DNA of 27,010 nucleotides from Acholeplasmatales bacterium. Its GTDB lineage: Bacteria; Bacillota_I; Bacilli_A; Izemoplasmatales; Hujiaoplasmataceae. The notes under the pieces were generated by a model. The model was not told where the DNA came from and did no database searches. It saw nothing but the letters and a program-made list of their open reading frames with translations. The position numbers and the translations under genes were made by a program. Position 1 is the stretch's first letter. Every line of letters begins with the position of its first letter. Below are positions 1-6,410 of the stretch, in pieces. Location: assembly GCA_003477305.1 (NCBI GenBank), contig DMTN01000038.1:1-27010 (forward strand), in the 5' to 3' direction.

Positions 1-170
1 TGGCTGACTTCGTCCGGTACGGCGGCCGCTTCGACAGGATCGGGTTCTTGGGCGATCGCCGGACGGGCGTCCGGGGAGGTCCACCATGTCGGGATCGACA
101 TTTCCTTATGTTCTCCGTTGGATGGGCTGTTGGAAGGATTCCAACCTTTTTCTTCGTTGTTGGCGCACAT
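1..170 (-). CDS. Edge-truncated protein of unknown function (N-terminal part)
   Basis: An open frame starts with ATG at 168-170 on the minus strand and runs without a stop for 56 codons off the left edge. The start is supported by a purine-rich ribosome binding site (AAGGGGTG) about 6 nt upstream and by an extended -10 promoter at 202-210. The peptide begins MCANNEEKGWNP and becomes rich in Pro, Ala, Glu and Asp, with a WWTSPDARP stretch near residues 33-41. No signal peptide, membrane segment or known motif is visible in the part available, and the family is not recognised. It could be the acidic, flexible N-terminus of a longer cytoplasmic or membrane protein. The codon usage is GC-rich like its neighbours. 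An overlapping ATG four bases upstream opens a frame that stops after 22 codons. Confidence 0.5.
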   Translation of the reverse strand, partial: MCANNEEKGWNPSNSPSNGEHKEMSIPTWWTSPDARPAIAQEPDPVEAAAVPDEVS

Positions 171-201
171 ACATGTCACCCCTTCGACTTTCTATAGTTC
201 C

Positions 202-210
202 ATTATATCA
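202..210 (-). promoter_or_regulatory. Extended -10 promoter for the left-edge gene
   Basis: The minus strand reads TGATATAAT here, a perfect TATAAT with the TGn extension, about 30 nt upstream of the start codon at 170. No good -35 hexamer lies at the usual distance. The same element recurs upstream of polC and rqcH. Confidence 0.6.
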
Positions 211-246
211 CATTTGCATATTACAATCACTTATTTATTATATTTT

Positions 247-1014
247 CTATATAACGGATTCATTAGCATCTATTAACATCGATTTGCGCTTTAATACCGA
301 AATACTGATCGAATCGATCGACAAAATAGATGATTGTCCGTTGCCCGATGACCTGAACAACAGCCTTCGTTTCGCGAGTCCGTCGATCGTCAACTCGAAA
401 ACGATGAAGAGGTCGGCCATGAAATTGACGAAGAATGCGATCACCGTGATCGCCGTCATGACGCCCAGCCATCCGATGACCCCGGGATCGAGAAAGGGAT
501 AGGGATAATCCAGATCGCCGATCCCCCACCGGTTTCCGATGAAGACCGAGGCAAAGACGAGGCTGATATAGATGACCGGGAAGACGTAAAAGAAGATTCC
601 ATCGGATTCGCGCAGGGCGCCTTTCGGTTCGAACAGAAGGTAGTTCGCAAAAAACCAGAGCGGCGCGACATAATGGACCAGGATGCTGCTTAACTCGGGC
701 GTATCCGACATCGTCTCGAATTGAATCATGACCGGCCGCAAGATGAAATGATAGACGATGAACGTCACCAGAATCGCGACCGTCGTTCCGGTTTTGACGA
801 CATGGAACGATCGAACATGCGACGTCGACCCCGCAACCGTACGGAAGAGGCTGATCGCCATGACGATCAGGCATAATACATTGCTTTGCAGCGTAAAGTA
901 AGACATCGCATCGAAGAAAGCGCCGTTTCGGTGAATGAACAAAACGATGCCGAGCAGGCAGACGATGATGAATGCACTTTGAAAGACGATGGATGAAATG
1001 AGCTTCTTCGACAT
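247..1014 (-). CDS. Pr6Pr/FAR-17a-type integral membrane protein
   Basis: A 255-residue polytopic membrane protein with about six hydrophobic segments, near residues 7-27, 37-58, 74-92, 112-128, 140-161 and 176-205. Features typical of the Pr6Pr (FAR-17a/AIG1-like) family are the 'YFTLQSN' motif after the first helix, the 'HYVAPLWFFANYLLFEPKG' stretch and a 'YPYPFLD' loop. Members are found in many Bacillota; their biochemical role is largely unknown, although eukaryotic relatives hydrolyse fatty-acid esters. The start is ATG with GGAGG six bases upstream. It lies 84 nt downstream of the hydrolase gene on the same strand without a clear promoter between them, so co-transcription is likely. 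The C-terminal ~35 residues after the last helix are Ser/Ile-rich, low-complexity and encoded by more AT-rich DNA, possibly a tail gained by loss of an earlier stop. Confidence 0.75.
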   Translation of the reverse strand: MSKKLISSIVFQSAFIIVCLLGIVLFIHRNGAFFDAMSYFTLQSNVLCLIVMAISLFRTVAGSTSHVRSFHVVKTGTTVAILVTFIVYHFILRPVMIQFETMSDTPELSSILVHYVAPLWFFANYLLFEPKGALRESDGIFFYVFPVIYISLVFASVFIGNRWGIGDLDYPYPFLDPGVIGWLGVMTAITVIAFFVNFMADLFIVFELTIDGLAKRRLLFRSSGNGQSSILSIDSISISVLKRKSMLIDANESVI

Positions 1015-1098
1015 GATGGTCCTCCGATCCGATGATGATGTGAACGCCCGGCATAGGAAGCGTGGATAGCGGTGATTTCGCCCACCGTCGGGGTCCGC

Positions 1099-2061
1099 TT
1101 ATGCTCCGACGACTTTCATATTTTCGTTTTCCGTGATTCCGAACGCGGCCTTCAACCGGGCGAGACGTTGGTGCATGCACTGCTGAACCACCGGACTGGT
1201 CATGACCGTGTCGTAACCATGGTAGGTTCCTTTCGTCTCGACGAGCATGACGGCGATGCCGGCATCCTTGAGAACTTCGGCATAGCGGATTCCGTCGCCG
1301 TGCAGGCAGTCGTACTCGGCCGTTTCGATGTAGGCCGGCGGCAAATCGATAAACGATTCCTGCGTGAGCGGAAACGCATACTGTTTCAGCCCGAAGTAGC
1401 CGTTATGATAAACGATATGGTTGATGAACGCCAGAACCTTCGTGTTGAACACCGGCGCGTCGGAAAATTTCCGCCGCGATCTGACATTGAGCGACACCTG
1501 CCCGAGGGCGGGATACAACATCAATTGCAGGATCGGGCGGGGACCGTTTTCTTGCCGCATCATCAACGCGACGCCGGCCGTCAGGGAACCGCCTGACGAA
1601 TCCCCGCCGATGGCGATCCGTAACGGGTCGATCCCCAGTTCGTCGGCACGGGCGCAGATATCCTTGTAGGCATCGACGGCATCGAACAGCGCCGTCGGAA
1701 ACAAATGCTTGGGAGCGAGTCGGTAGGAGACAAGGATGACTTTGCATTCCAAGCGCGATACGATGATGTCCGCATTGCGTTTGTGAGCGGGCGTCATGCT
1801 CATCATGAACCCGCCGCCCGGAAAATAAACAAGGCACGGCAGGATCCTGGTGGAGTTCATCGGCGAAAATATGTCAATGGCGATCTTGGCTCCGTCACGC
1901 GTCGTCACGGTTTTTTTTTGAATTTCGACGTTTCGATCCGTCTTCGTCAGATACGTGGTGAACTTCAAAATCCAGTTGATCATGCGGATCGCAGGGATGC
2001 TCCGCGGCATCACGAACGACTGCAGCTTGCGAAACTCTTTTTTGACCGGATTGGATCTCAT
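1099..2061 (-). CDS. Alpha/beta hydrolase, hormone-sensitive-lipase (esterase) family
   Basis: A 320-residue cytoplasmic esterase/lipase-type hydrolase. The nucleophile elbow GDSSGG places the catalytic Ser at 155. The acid is Asp251 in EYDCLHGDG and the base is His281 in GTYHGYD, giving the complete HSL-family triad. The oxyanion-hole region reads YFPGGGF (79-85), where the family normally has HGGG, so Pro replaces the His. Substrate is unknown; family members act on short to medium acyl esters. I chose the ATG at 2061 because it has a good ribosome binding site (GGGAG, 7 nt spacing); an in-frame ATG at 2115 has none. A promoter with TTGCAT and TATACT boxes lies 60 nt upstream. The Pr6Pr-type membrane gene follows on the same strand. 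Confidence 0.85.
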   Translation of the reverse strand: MRSNPVKKEFRKLQSFVMPRSIPAIRMINWILKFTTYLTKTDRNVEIQKKTVTTRDGAKIAIDIFSPMNSTRILPCLVYFPGGGFMMSMTPAHKRNADIIVSRLECKVILVSYRLAPKHLFPTALFDAVDAYKDICARADELGIDPLRIAIGGDSSGGSLTAGVALMMRQENGPRPILQLMLYPALGQVSLNVRSRRKFSDAPVFNTKVLAFINHIVYHNGYFGLKQYAFPLTQESFIDLPPAYIETAEYDCLHGDGIRYAEVLKDAGIAVMLVETKGTYHGYDTVMTSPVVQQCMHQRLARLKAAFGITENENMKVVGA

Positions 2062-2120
2062 GGCGATGCTCCCTTCTGATGGCACGCATCGATCGTGCAG
2101 GGCCGATGGTGACAAGTCTC

Positions 2121-2148
2121 AGTATATACTCAATTCACAACAATGCAA
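2121..2148 (-). promoter_or_regulatory. Sigma-A-type promoter for the hydrolase gene
   Basis: On the minus strand TTGCAT (2143-2148) and TATACT (2121-2126) are separated by 16 nt, about 60 nt upstream of the ATG at 2061. The region is AT-rich within a GC-rich genome. Confidence 0.55.
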
Positions 2149-2259
2149 TCACTTTTATGAAAATAAATGTATTTTGTGATATTTATTGATATTTACTGAC
2201 GCCATTTGTTTCAAATCAAAATCATTCAAATAGTGTATGTAACACCCAAATCAACTACC

Positions 2260-2361
2260 TCCGGGAACGACGATTCTCAATCGCTTCTCGGCCTACTCAA
2301 GCGGGAATCCTCCACCGTACGGACTCTTTCCTGCGGGCGAACCGATCCGATCGTTTCCGGA
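2260..2361 (+). other. Candidate structured RNA or relic structured element, no ORF
   Basis: Within a gene-free stretch (2149-2555) the plus strand can fold into a closed multi-branch structure. An 11-bp outer stem pairs 2260-2270 with 2351-2361. A hairpin CGATT-CTC-AATCG lies at 2271-2283. A 7-bp stem pairs 2301-2307 with 2328-2334 and is capped by a further 3-bp helix. Two of these stems contain a G-U wobble when read as plus-strand RNA, which would be A-C mismatches on the minus strand; this favours plus-strand transcription if real. No clear promoter or U-tract terminator for a plus transcript was found, and no known RNA family is recognised. Confidence 0.25.
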
Positions 2362-2383
2362 ACATCGACGCATCGCTTGTCAC

Positions 2384-2434
2384 AAAAAAGATGCCGATCA
2401 ACACCTGAAGAGATTCTTCATGGGCTCATCGGCA
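2384..2434 (-). terminator. Rho-independent terminator downstream of the GlsB-like gene
   Basis: On the minus strand TGCCGAT (2428-2434) pairs with ATCGGCA (2392-2398). An inner GAAGA/TCTTC hairpin lies inside, and a run of six T (2384-2389) follows. It lies about 120 nt past the stop of the small membrane protein gene. Confidence 0.6.
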
Positions 2435-2462
2435 CCTGATTCATGAAGTTGTGTTTCCGCGC

Positions 2463-2519
2463 CTTGACCGACGTTTTGGCAAACCGCATCGGAATGTCCG
2501 GCATGCGGACCCGGTCAAG
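2463..2519. repeat. Nested inverted repeat in the 3' region of the GlsB-like gene
   Basis: CTTGACCG (2463-2470) is the exact complement of CGGTCAAG (2512-2519). Inside it CCGCAT (2484-2489) pairs with ATGCGG (2503-2508), capped by GGA/TCC. There is no T-run at the correct side for a terminator on either strand, so it may be a structured 3' UTR element or an imperfect palindrome. Confidence 0.4.
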
Positions 2520-2555
2520 AAAAAAGTCATAGCGCGCTTTGATGCGATTCCGTCT

Positions 2556-2819
2556 TCAGTTCCGATTTCTGTTCCCTCGAAAAATACTTAGAATGGAAAG
2601 CAGTGCGACGGCGCCGATCACGGCAAACATGAAGCCTCCGAAACTGAAACTGTTCAGAGGCGCGACATTGATCAAGGAAGCGAACCATCCGCCCAAAGCC
2701 GAACCGATCAGACCGACAAGGATGTTCGCAAGAATTCCCATTCTGGCGTTGTCACGCGTGATCAAACTTGCGATCCAGCCGACGATTGCTCCGAAAACGA
2801 TCCATAACAATATAATCAT
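2556..2819 (-). CDS. GlsB/YeaQ/YmgE-family small membrane protein (transglycosylase-associated)
   Basis: An 87-residue protein made of three hydrophobic helices, near residues 2-20, 27-48 and 58-78, with a short basic tail ending in RGNRNRN. Glycine-rich helix faces (the FGAIVGWIASLI segment, and GLIGSALGGWFASL) are characteristic of the GlsB/YeaQ/YmgE family, often annotated 'transglycosylase-associated protein'. Family members are stress-induced inner-membrane proteins of unclear mechanism. The start at 2819 is fixed by a very strong ribosome binding site (AGGAGGTG). An upstream in-frame ATG at 2888 has none. The gene sits behind an unusually long leader of about 220 nt from an AT-rich promoter at 3046-3074. 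It is followed by structured DNA and a terminator, so it is probably a monocistronic, regulated gene. Confidence 0.85.
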   Translation of the reverse strand: MIILLWIVFGAIVGWIASLITRDNARMGILANILVGLIGSALGGWFASLINVAPLNSFSFGGFMFAVIGAVALLSILSIFRGNRNRN

Positions 2820-2886
2820 GAACTCCACCTCCTCCCTCTGGTATTTGATGACGATTGAGATGATTCCATTGTGCACGATGGAGCAC

Positions 2887-2982
2887 AAAAAAAGCGATCA
2901 GGTACCGGCGTTCAAAAAAATTGAAAAGACATGACTTCAAACACCGGATAACACAACAAGCAGATGCATGGGCTGATACCTG
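2887..2982 (-). promoter_or_regulatory. Attenuator-like structure in the leader of the GlsB-like gene
   Basis: In the minus-strand leader CAGGTATCAGC (2972-2982) can pair with GCCGGTACCTG (2899-2909) over 10 of 11 positions, including a U-G wobble valid on this strand. A run of seven T (2887-2893) follows five bases after the second arm. This resembles a conditional terminator between the promoter at 3046-3074 and the start at 2819. The enclosed segment is about 60 nt. No known riboswitch class is recognised. Confidence 0.35.
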
Positions 2983-3045
2983 GATGAAGAGGAGTAAGTG
3001 CCATCTTCATTTATGTATATATATGTTAATTTGTGTTATATTATG

Positions 3046-3074
3046 AATATAGCATATTTTTAATGCATTTGCAA
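3046..3074 (-). promoter_or_regulatory. Promoter in an AT-rich island upstream of the GlsB-like gene
   Basis: Minus strand TTGCAA (3069-3074), a 17-nt spacer, then TATATT (3046-3051) preceded by the TGC extension. It lies in a strongly AT-rich stretch (about 3001-3140) that carries no gene. The inferred leader to the ATG at 2819 is about 220 nt long. Confidence 0.55.
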
Positions 3075-3160
3075 TCTTTATCGATTTTATTTTGTCTATT
3101 TTATGTATTTGATGTCTTTTATGATATTTTCATGCATTTCGTGACGATGGCGACACCACG

Positions 3161-3187
3161 AAAAAAAAAGACGCCCCGAAAGGCGTC
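3161..3187 (-). terminator. Rho-independent terminator of fakA
   Basis: Minus strand GACGCC-TTTCGG-GGCGTC followed by nine T (3161-3169), starting 12 nt past the stop codon at 3199. Confidence 0.9.
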
Positions 3188-3198
3188 CGTTGGTTCCG

Positions 3199-4911
3199 TT
3201 ATTCGACGGAAACGATGTAAGAATAGATATCCTGTCCGCCGGCAATCGTTTCGACTTCGGCCTGGGAGATGTTTTCGATGGCAGCCACAAGCAGTTCGAC
3301 TTCCTTCTCCTGGACTTCGGAGCCGTACATGACGGTGACGATTTCACTCTTCGCATCGAGCATCTGTTCGATCATCTTCACGGCGACCGAGAGGCGATCC
3401 TGTTCGCAGGAGACGATTTCGCCGTCGAAGATGCCGATGAAATCGTTCTTCTTGATGGAAACGCCGTTGTTCACGGAATCGCGGATCGCGTAGGTGACTT
3501 CGCCGGTCTTGACATGGAGGATGTGTGCGTTCATGTCGGCGAGATTCTTCACGGCGGTCTGGGTGGCGTCGAACATCGTGAGCGAAGCATATCCCTGGGC
3601 GATCGTCTTCGCCGGAAGCACGTAGACTTTCTTGTTTTCGATGATCTTCGCCGCCGTTTCGGCGGAGAGGAGGACGTTTTTGTTGTTGGGGATGATGATC
3701 ACCGCATCGGCTTCGATCGCATCGCAGGCCTTGACGAAGTCTTCGATCGAGGGGTTCATCGTCTGACCGCCTTCGATGATGAAGTCGCAGCCCATTTCGA
3801 CGAAGGTCTCCTTGAGCCCGTCGCCGTTGACGACGGCGATGATGGCGTATTTCTTCTTGATGCGCGGCGTCGACGCGGTCTTGTGATCATGACCGCAATC
3901 GCACGGTTGGTCTTCCGTGCTCGCCTCATGGGTCGGTTCGTGCAACACCACTTCGGTGTGCTGGACCGTCATGTTTTCGATCTTGAGGTTGATGAAGAAG
4001 CCGAAGCGCTGGCCAAGATTCAGCACATCGCCAGGCGTTTCGGTGTGGATGTGGACCTTCAGGATGTTGTCGTCCTGGACGCAGACGATCGAGTTTCCGA
4101 GCGGATTGATCATCTCGACGAAATCTTTCTGGCTGAATTCGTCGACTTTCGCGATCTGCATGATGAACTCGGTGCAATAGCCGTAGTTCCCGTCGTCCTT
4201 GAAGGCCTCATGGTTGAGGATGGACTGGGGTCTTGGTGCCTGTGCGGCGGATCCGGATCCCTTTTGGGCGGTATCGACAGCATCGGCGAGTATCTTTCCC
4301 TGGATCGCATCGCTCATGCCCCGGACGATTTCGATGTAGCCGGCGCCGCCGGAATCGATGACGCCGACTTCTTTCAAGATTGGGAGCAGATCCGGGGTGC
4401 GCTCGAGCGAAGCCTCGAGTTCGACCATATAGGCTTCGAACAGCGGTTCGAATTTCTTCTGTTTCGGACACAGCGAAAGAACGCGGTCGGCGCCTTCGCG
4501 GGACACCGTCAGCATCGTTCCTTCGACGGGATTGATGACGGCCGCGTACGCCTGTTCGACGCCGGCGCGGAGCGCTTTGGAGAAGGTGACGGTATCTGCT
4601 TCGTTGACGCCCTTGAGACCGTTCGCGAGGCCGCTGAAGAGTTGGGAGAGGATGACGCCGGAGTTGCCCCGCGCCCCCATCAACATGCCTCTGGCGATCG
4701 TCTTGGCGATGACGCCGATCGACGCTTCATCGCTGGTCGCGACGGATTTCGCGCCGGCGGTCATCGTCGCCGACATGTTGGAACCGGTGTCGCCGTCCGG
4801 AACCGGAAAGACGTTCAGTTCGTTGATGCGGTCGATATTGTTGCGTAGCTGGATCGCGCCGTTGGTCACCATGCTCTTGAACAAGCGGCCGTCGATCAAA
4901 AATGTGTCCAT
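3199..4911 (-). CDS. fakA: FakA/YloV-family DAK-domain fatty acid kinase
   Basis: A 570-residue protein matching the FakA/YloV family, which phosphorylates fatty acids bound to FakB (DegV-type) partners. The N-terminal DhaL/DAK2 kinase domain (about 1-200) carries the Mg-ATP motif FPVPDGDTGSN with Asp39 and Asp41, plus RGNSGVILSQ (81-90). The middle domain has the zinc ligands known from FakA: Cys246 in GYCTEF and His287/His289 in KVHIHTETPG. A C-terminal FakA_C domain spans about 355-570. An extra CDCGHDH cluster (337-343) lies in the linker. The ATG at 4911 has GGAGG eight bases upstream; a longer in-frame start lacks one. It is divergent from rpmB with its own promoter. The asp23/yloU gene that usually precedes yloV in Bacillus is absent, and no FakB gene is in the window. 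Length is typical for the family. Confidence 0.92.
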   Translation of the reverse strand: MDTFLIDGRLFKSMVTNGAIQLRNNIDRINELNVFPVPDGDTGSNMSATMTAGAKSVATSDEASIGVIAKTIARGMLMGARGNSGVILSQLFSGLANGLKGVNEADTVTFSKALRAGVEQAYAAVINPVEGTMLTVSREGADRVLSLCPKQKKFEPLFEAYMVELEASLERTPDLLPILKEVGVIDSGGAGYIEIVRGMSDAIQGKILADAVDTAQKGSGSAAQAPRPQSILNHEAFKDDGNYGYCTEFIMQIAKVDEFSQKDFVEMINPLGNSIVCVQDDNILKVHIHTETPGDVLNLGQRFGFFINLKIENMTVQHTEVVLHEPTHEASTEDQPCDCGHDHKTASTPRIKKKYAIIAVVNGDGLKETFVEMGCDFIIEGGQTMNPSIEDFVKACDAIEADAVIIIPNNKNVLLSAETAAKIIENKKVYVLPAKTIAQGYASLTMFDATQTAVKNLADMNAHILHVKTGEVTYAIRDSVNNGVSIKKNDFIGIFDGEIVSCEQDRLSVAVKMIEQMLDAKSEIVTVMYGSEVQEKEVELLVAAIENISQAEVETIAGGQDIYSYIVSVE

Positions 4912-4997
4912 TTGGAATCCTCCGTGTGGTATTTTGATATCTATCCGTAAACCGCGCCTCTTGCGTGCGCGGAAATAATGGCGAAAAACGCAGAAAC

Positions 4998-5026
4998 ATA
5001 ATATCATAGGATTGCTCAAATTGCAA
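4998..5026 (-). promoter_or_regulatory. Promoter for fakA
   Basis: Minus strand TTGCAA (5021-5026), a 17-nt spacer and TATTAT (4998-5003), about 90 nt upstream of the fakA start and divergent from the rpmB promoter. Confidence 0.6.
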
Positions 5027-5079
5027 TTACTTTGTGTTTCAAAGCCTTCGTGCGGACGTTTCGTCGATAAACGTCGATT

Positions 5080-5111
5080 TTGCTTGCATTCTCCTCATAT
5101 TATGATAAAAT
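5080..5111 (+). promoter_or_regulatory. Promoter for rpmB
   Basis: Two overlapping readings are possible: TTGCAT (5084-5089) with TAAAAT (5106-5111) at 16 nt, or TTGCTT (5080-5085) with TATGAT (5101-5106) at 15 nt. Either lies about 40-50 nt before the ATG at 5150. Confidence 0.55.
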
Positions 5112-5149
5112 ATAACTTGCTGAAATCAAGTAGAAACGGAGTGATACCC

Positions 5150-5341
5150 ATGCCGAGAGTTTGTGCGATTACCGGAAAAAGCTTCATGTCGGGAAATAAA
5201 CGTTCCCACTCGATGATTGCGACCCGCAAACATTGGAAAGCCAATCTTCAGAAGGTGCGGATCGTCGACGAAAATGGCAACGTCAAACGCGTCTACGTTT
5301 CTGCCCGCGCATTGAAGAGCGGAAAAGTCACGAGAGCTTAA
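5150..5341 (+). CDS. rpmB: 50S ribosomal protein L28
   Basis: A 63-residue basic protein with the L28 signature: it begins MPRVCAITGK, has the KRSHSMIATRKHW segment, and ends VSARALKSGKVTRA. It belongs to the large ribosomal subunit. The start at 5150 has GGAGTG about seven bases upstream and gives the normal family length. L28 often has two CxxC zinc pairs; here only a single Cys (residue 5) is present, so this is a zinc-independent (C-minus) form. The gene stands alone between its own promoter and a strong terminator, divergent from fakA. The same relative arrangement occurs in the Bacillus rpmB-yloUV region. Confidence 0.97.
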   Translation: MPRVCAITGKSFMSGNKRSHSMIATRKHWKANLQKVRIVDENGNVKRVYVSARALKSGKVTRA

Positions 5342-5356
5342 CCACAAGAGAATCGA

Positions 5357-5378
5357 CGCCTCCCAGGAGGCGTTTTTT
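5357..5378 (+). terminator. Rho-independent terminator of rpmB
   Basis: CGCCTC-CCAG-GAGGCG hairpin followed by six T (5373-5378), 15 nt past the rpmB stop. Confidence 0.92.
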
Positions 5379-5395
5379 CTTCGCCGTAAAATGAC

Positions 5396-5423
5396 AAAAA
5401 GCGCCTGAAACGGCGCTTTTTTT
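5396..5423. terminator. Bidirectional terminator between rpmB and the protease genes
   Basis: AGCGCC-TGAAAC-GGCGCT stem (5400-5417) flanked by A5 on the left and T7 on the right, so it can terminate both plus-strand readthrough from rpmB and the minus-strand protease operon whose last stop is at 5430. Confidence 0.88.
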
Positions 5424-5429
5424 CGTTTT

Positions 5430-6398
5430 TTAGTAGCCGATGTCGTAGGTCGCGATGACGGTCTTCACGGTGTCGATCGGGATCGCGAAACCCATTCCTT
5501 CGATGTCGGTCGACGCGAATTTCGAGACGTTGATGCCGATCACTTCGCCGGCGAGGTTGAAGAGCGGTCCGCCGGAGTTGCCGGAGTTGATCGAGGCGTC
5601 GTGCTGAAGGTAGAGGACGACCCCATCGCCGCCGACATCGCGGTTGATCCCGGCGATGACGCCCATCGTCAGCGAACCATAGAAATCATACCCGCGCGGA
5701 TGCCCGCTGGCGAGCACGATCGCCCCGGGAATGACGTCGGCGGAGACGCCGAGCGGCGCGACGGCGAATTCCTGAAGCAGGTCAAGCCCCGAGAACTTGA
5801 GGATCGCGATGTCGATCGCGGCGTCGGAGCCGAGCAGACTGCCCGTCACGTACGTACCGTCGCTGAAGACGATGCGGTAGTTGTCGCCCTCATCGACGAC
5901 ATGATCGTTGGTGATCAGATAATATTCGTCGGCCGCCGCATCGTAGCGGTAGATGACGCCGGTGCCGAGCGCGACGCCGGAGTTGCCGAGATAGGTGGAG
6001 ACGCCGACGACCGATGCGTCGGCGATGATGGCGACCGCGTCGATGCGTTCCTGCAGTTCGTTCACGACGACCGCAATCGACCCGGACGCGATCACGTCGT
6101 CGAGATCGGCGAGGACCTTGGCGTAGATTTCCTCGTAGAACTGCGCGCCGATCGCGGCGGACACTTCATCGTAGATCTCTTGATAGATTTCGTCGTAGAC
6201 ATCCTGATAAATCTGTTCGATCAGATCGTCGAGGTCGGCGTAGACATAGGTGCGGATTTCGCCGCCGGAAGTCGTCACGACGGCGGTGGTGGTAGTGACC
6301 GCTTCGGTCGTGGTTTCTTCGCCCGAAAGCGCGCCGGACGCGAAGCCGGCGAAGAGGGACAGAACGAGGATGCTGAGGATCAGTACGATTTTCTTCAC
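5430..6398 (-). CDS. Secreted trypsin-like serine protease, HtrA-type, PDZ-less
   Basis: A 322-residue exported S1C-type serine protease. A Sec signal peptide (about 1-24, with no lipobox Cys) is followed by a Thr/Val-rich linker (about 27-45). Next comes an amphipathic segment (61-79) of four tandem tetrads of the form [IV]-Y-x-[DE]. The protease domain (about 125-318) has a complete triad: His166 in LITNDHVV, Asp196 in AAIDIAIL and Ser275 in NSGNSGGP. The chain stops right after the protease domain, so there is no PDZ domain, unlike its upstream paralogue. The start is GTG at 6398, with AAGGAG eight bases upstream; this ribosome binding site overlaps the stop codon of the upstream protease gene, only 12 nt away. 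The two are surely co-transcribed and probably arose by duplication. It probably acts at the cell surface in protein quality control or processing. Confidence 0.9.
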   Translation of the reverse strand: MKKIVLILSILVLSLFAGFASGALSGEETTTEAVTTTTAVVTTSGGEIRTYVYADLDDLIEQIYQDVYDEIYQEIYDEVSAAIGAQFYEEIYAKVLADLDDVIASGSIAVVVNELQERIDAVAIIADASVVGVSTYLGNSGVALGTGVIYRYDAAADEYYLITNDHVVDEGDNYRIVFSDGTYVTGSLLGSDAAIDIAILKFSGLDLLQEFAVAPLGVSADVIPGAIVLASGHPRGYDFYGSLTMGVIAGINRDVGGDGVVLYLQHDASINSGNSGGPLFNLAGEVIGINVSKFASTDIEGMGFAIPIDTVKTVIATYDIGY

Positions 6399-6410
6399 GG
6401 CCGTCGCTCC

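Noticed and set aside
86..502. Plus-strand 138-codon frame at the left end
   Set aside because: Crosses two minus-strand genes and their promoter; no ribosome binding site and implausible composition.
2206..2439. Plus-strand 77-codon frame in the gene-free gap
   Set aside because: No ribosome binding site, ordinary-looking composition without features, and it crosses two strong inverted repeats.
2869..2888. Inverted repeat TTGTGC/GCACAA in the GlsB-like leader
   Set aside because: Short, 8-nt spacer, no associated promoter box or T-run in the right place; too weak to call separately from the attenuator-like structure.
3190..4848. Plus-strand open frame (552 codons) opposite fakA
   Set aside because: Antisense shadow of the same kind; begins inside the terminator region of fakA and has no ribosome binding site or domain.
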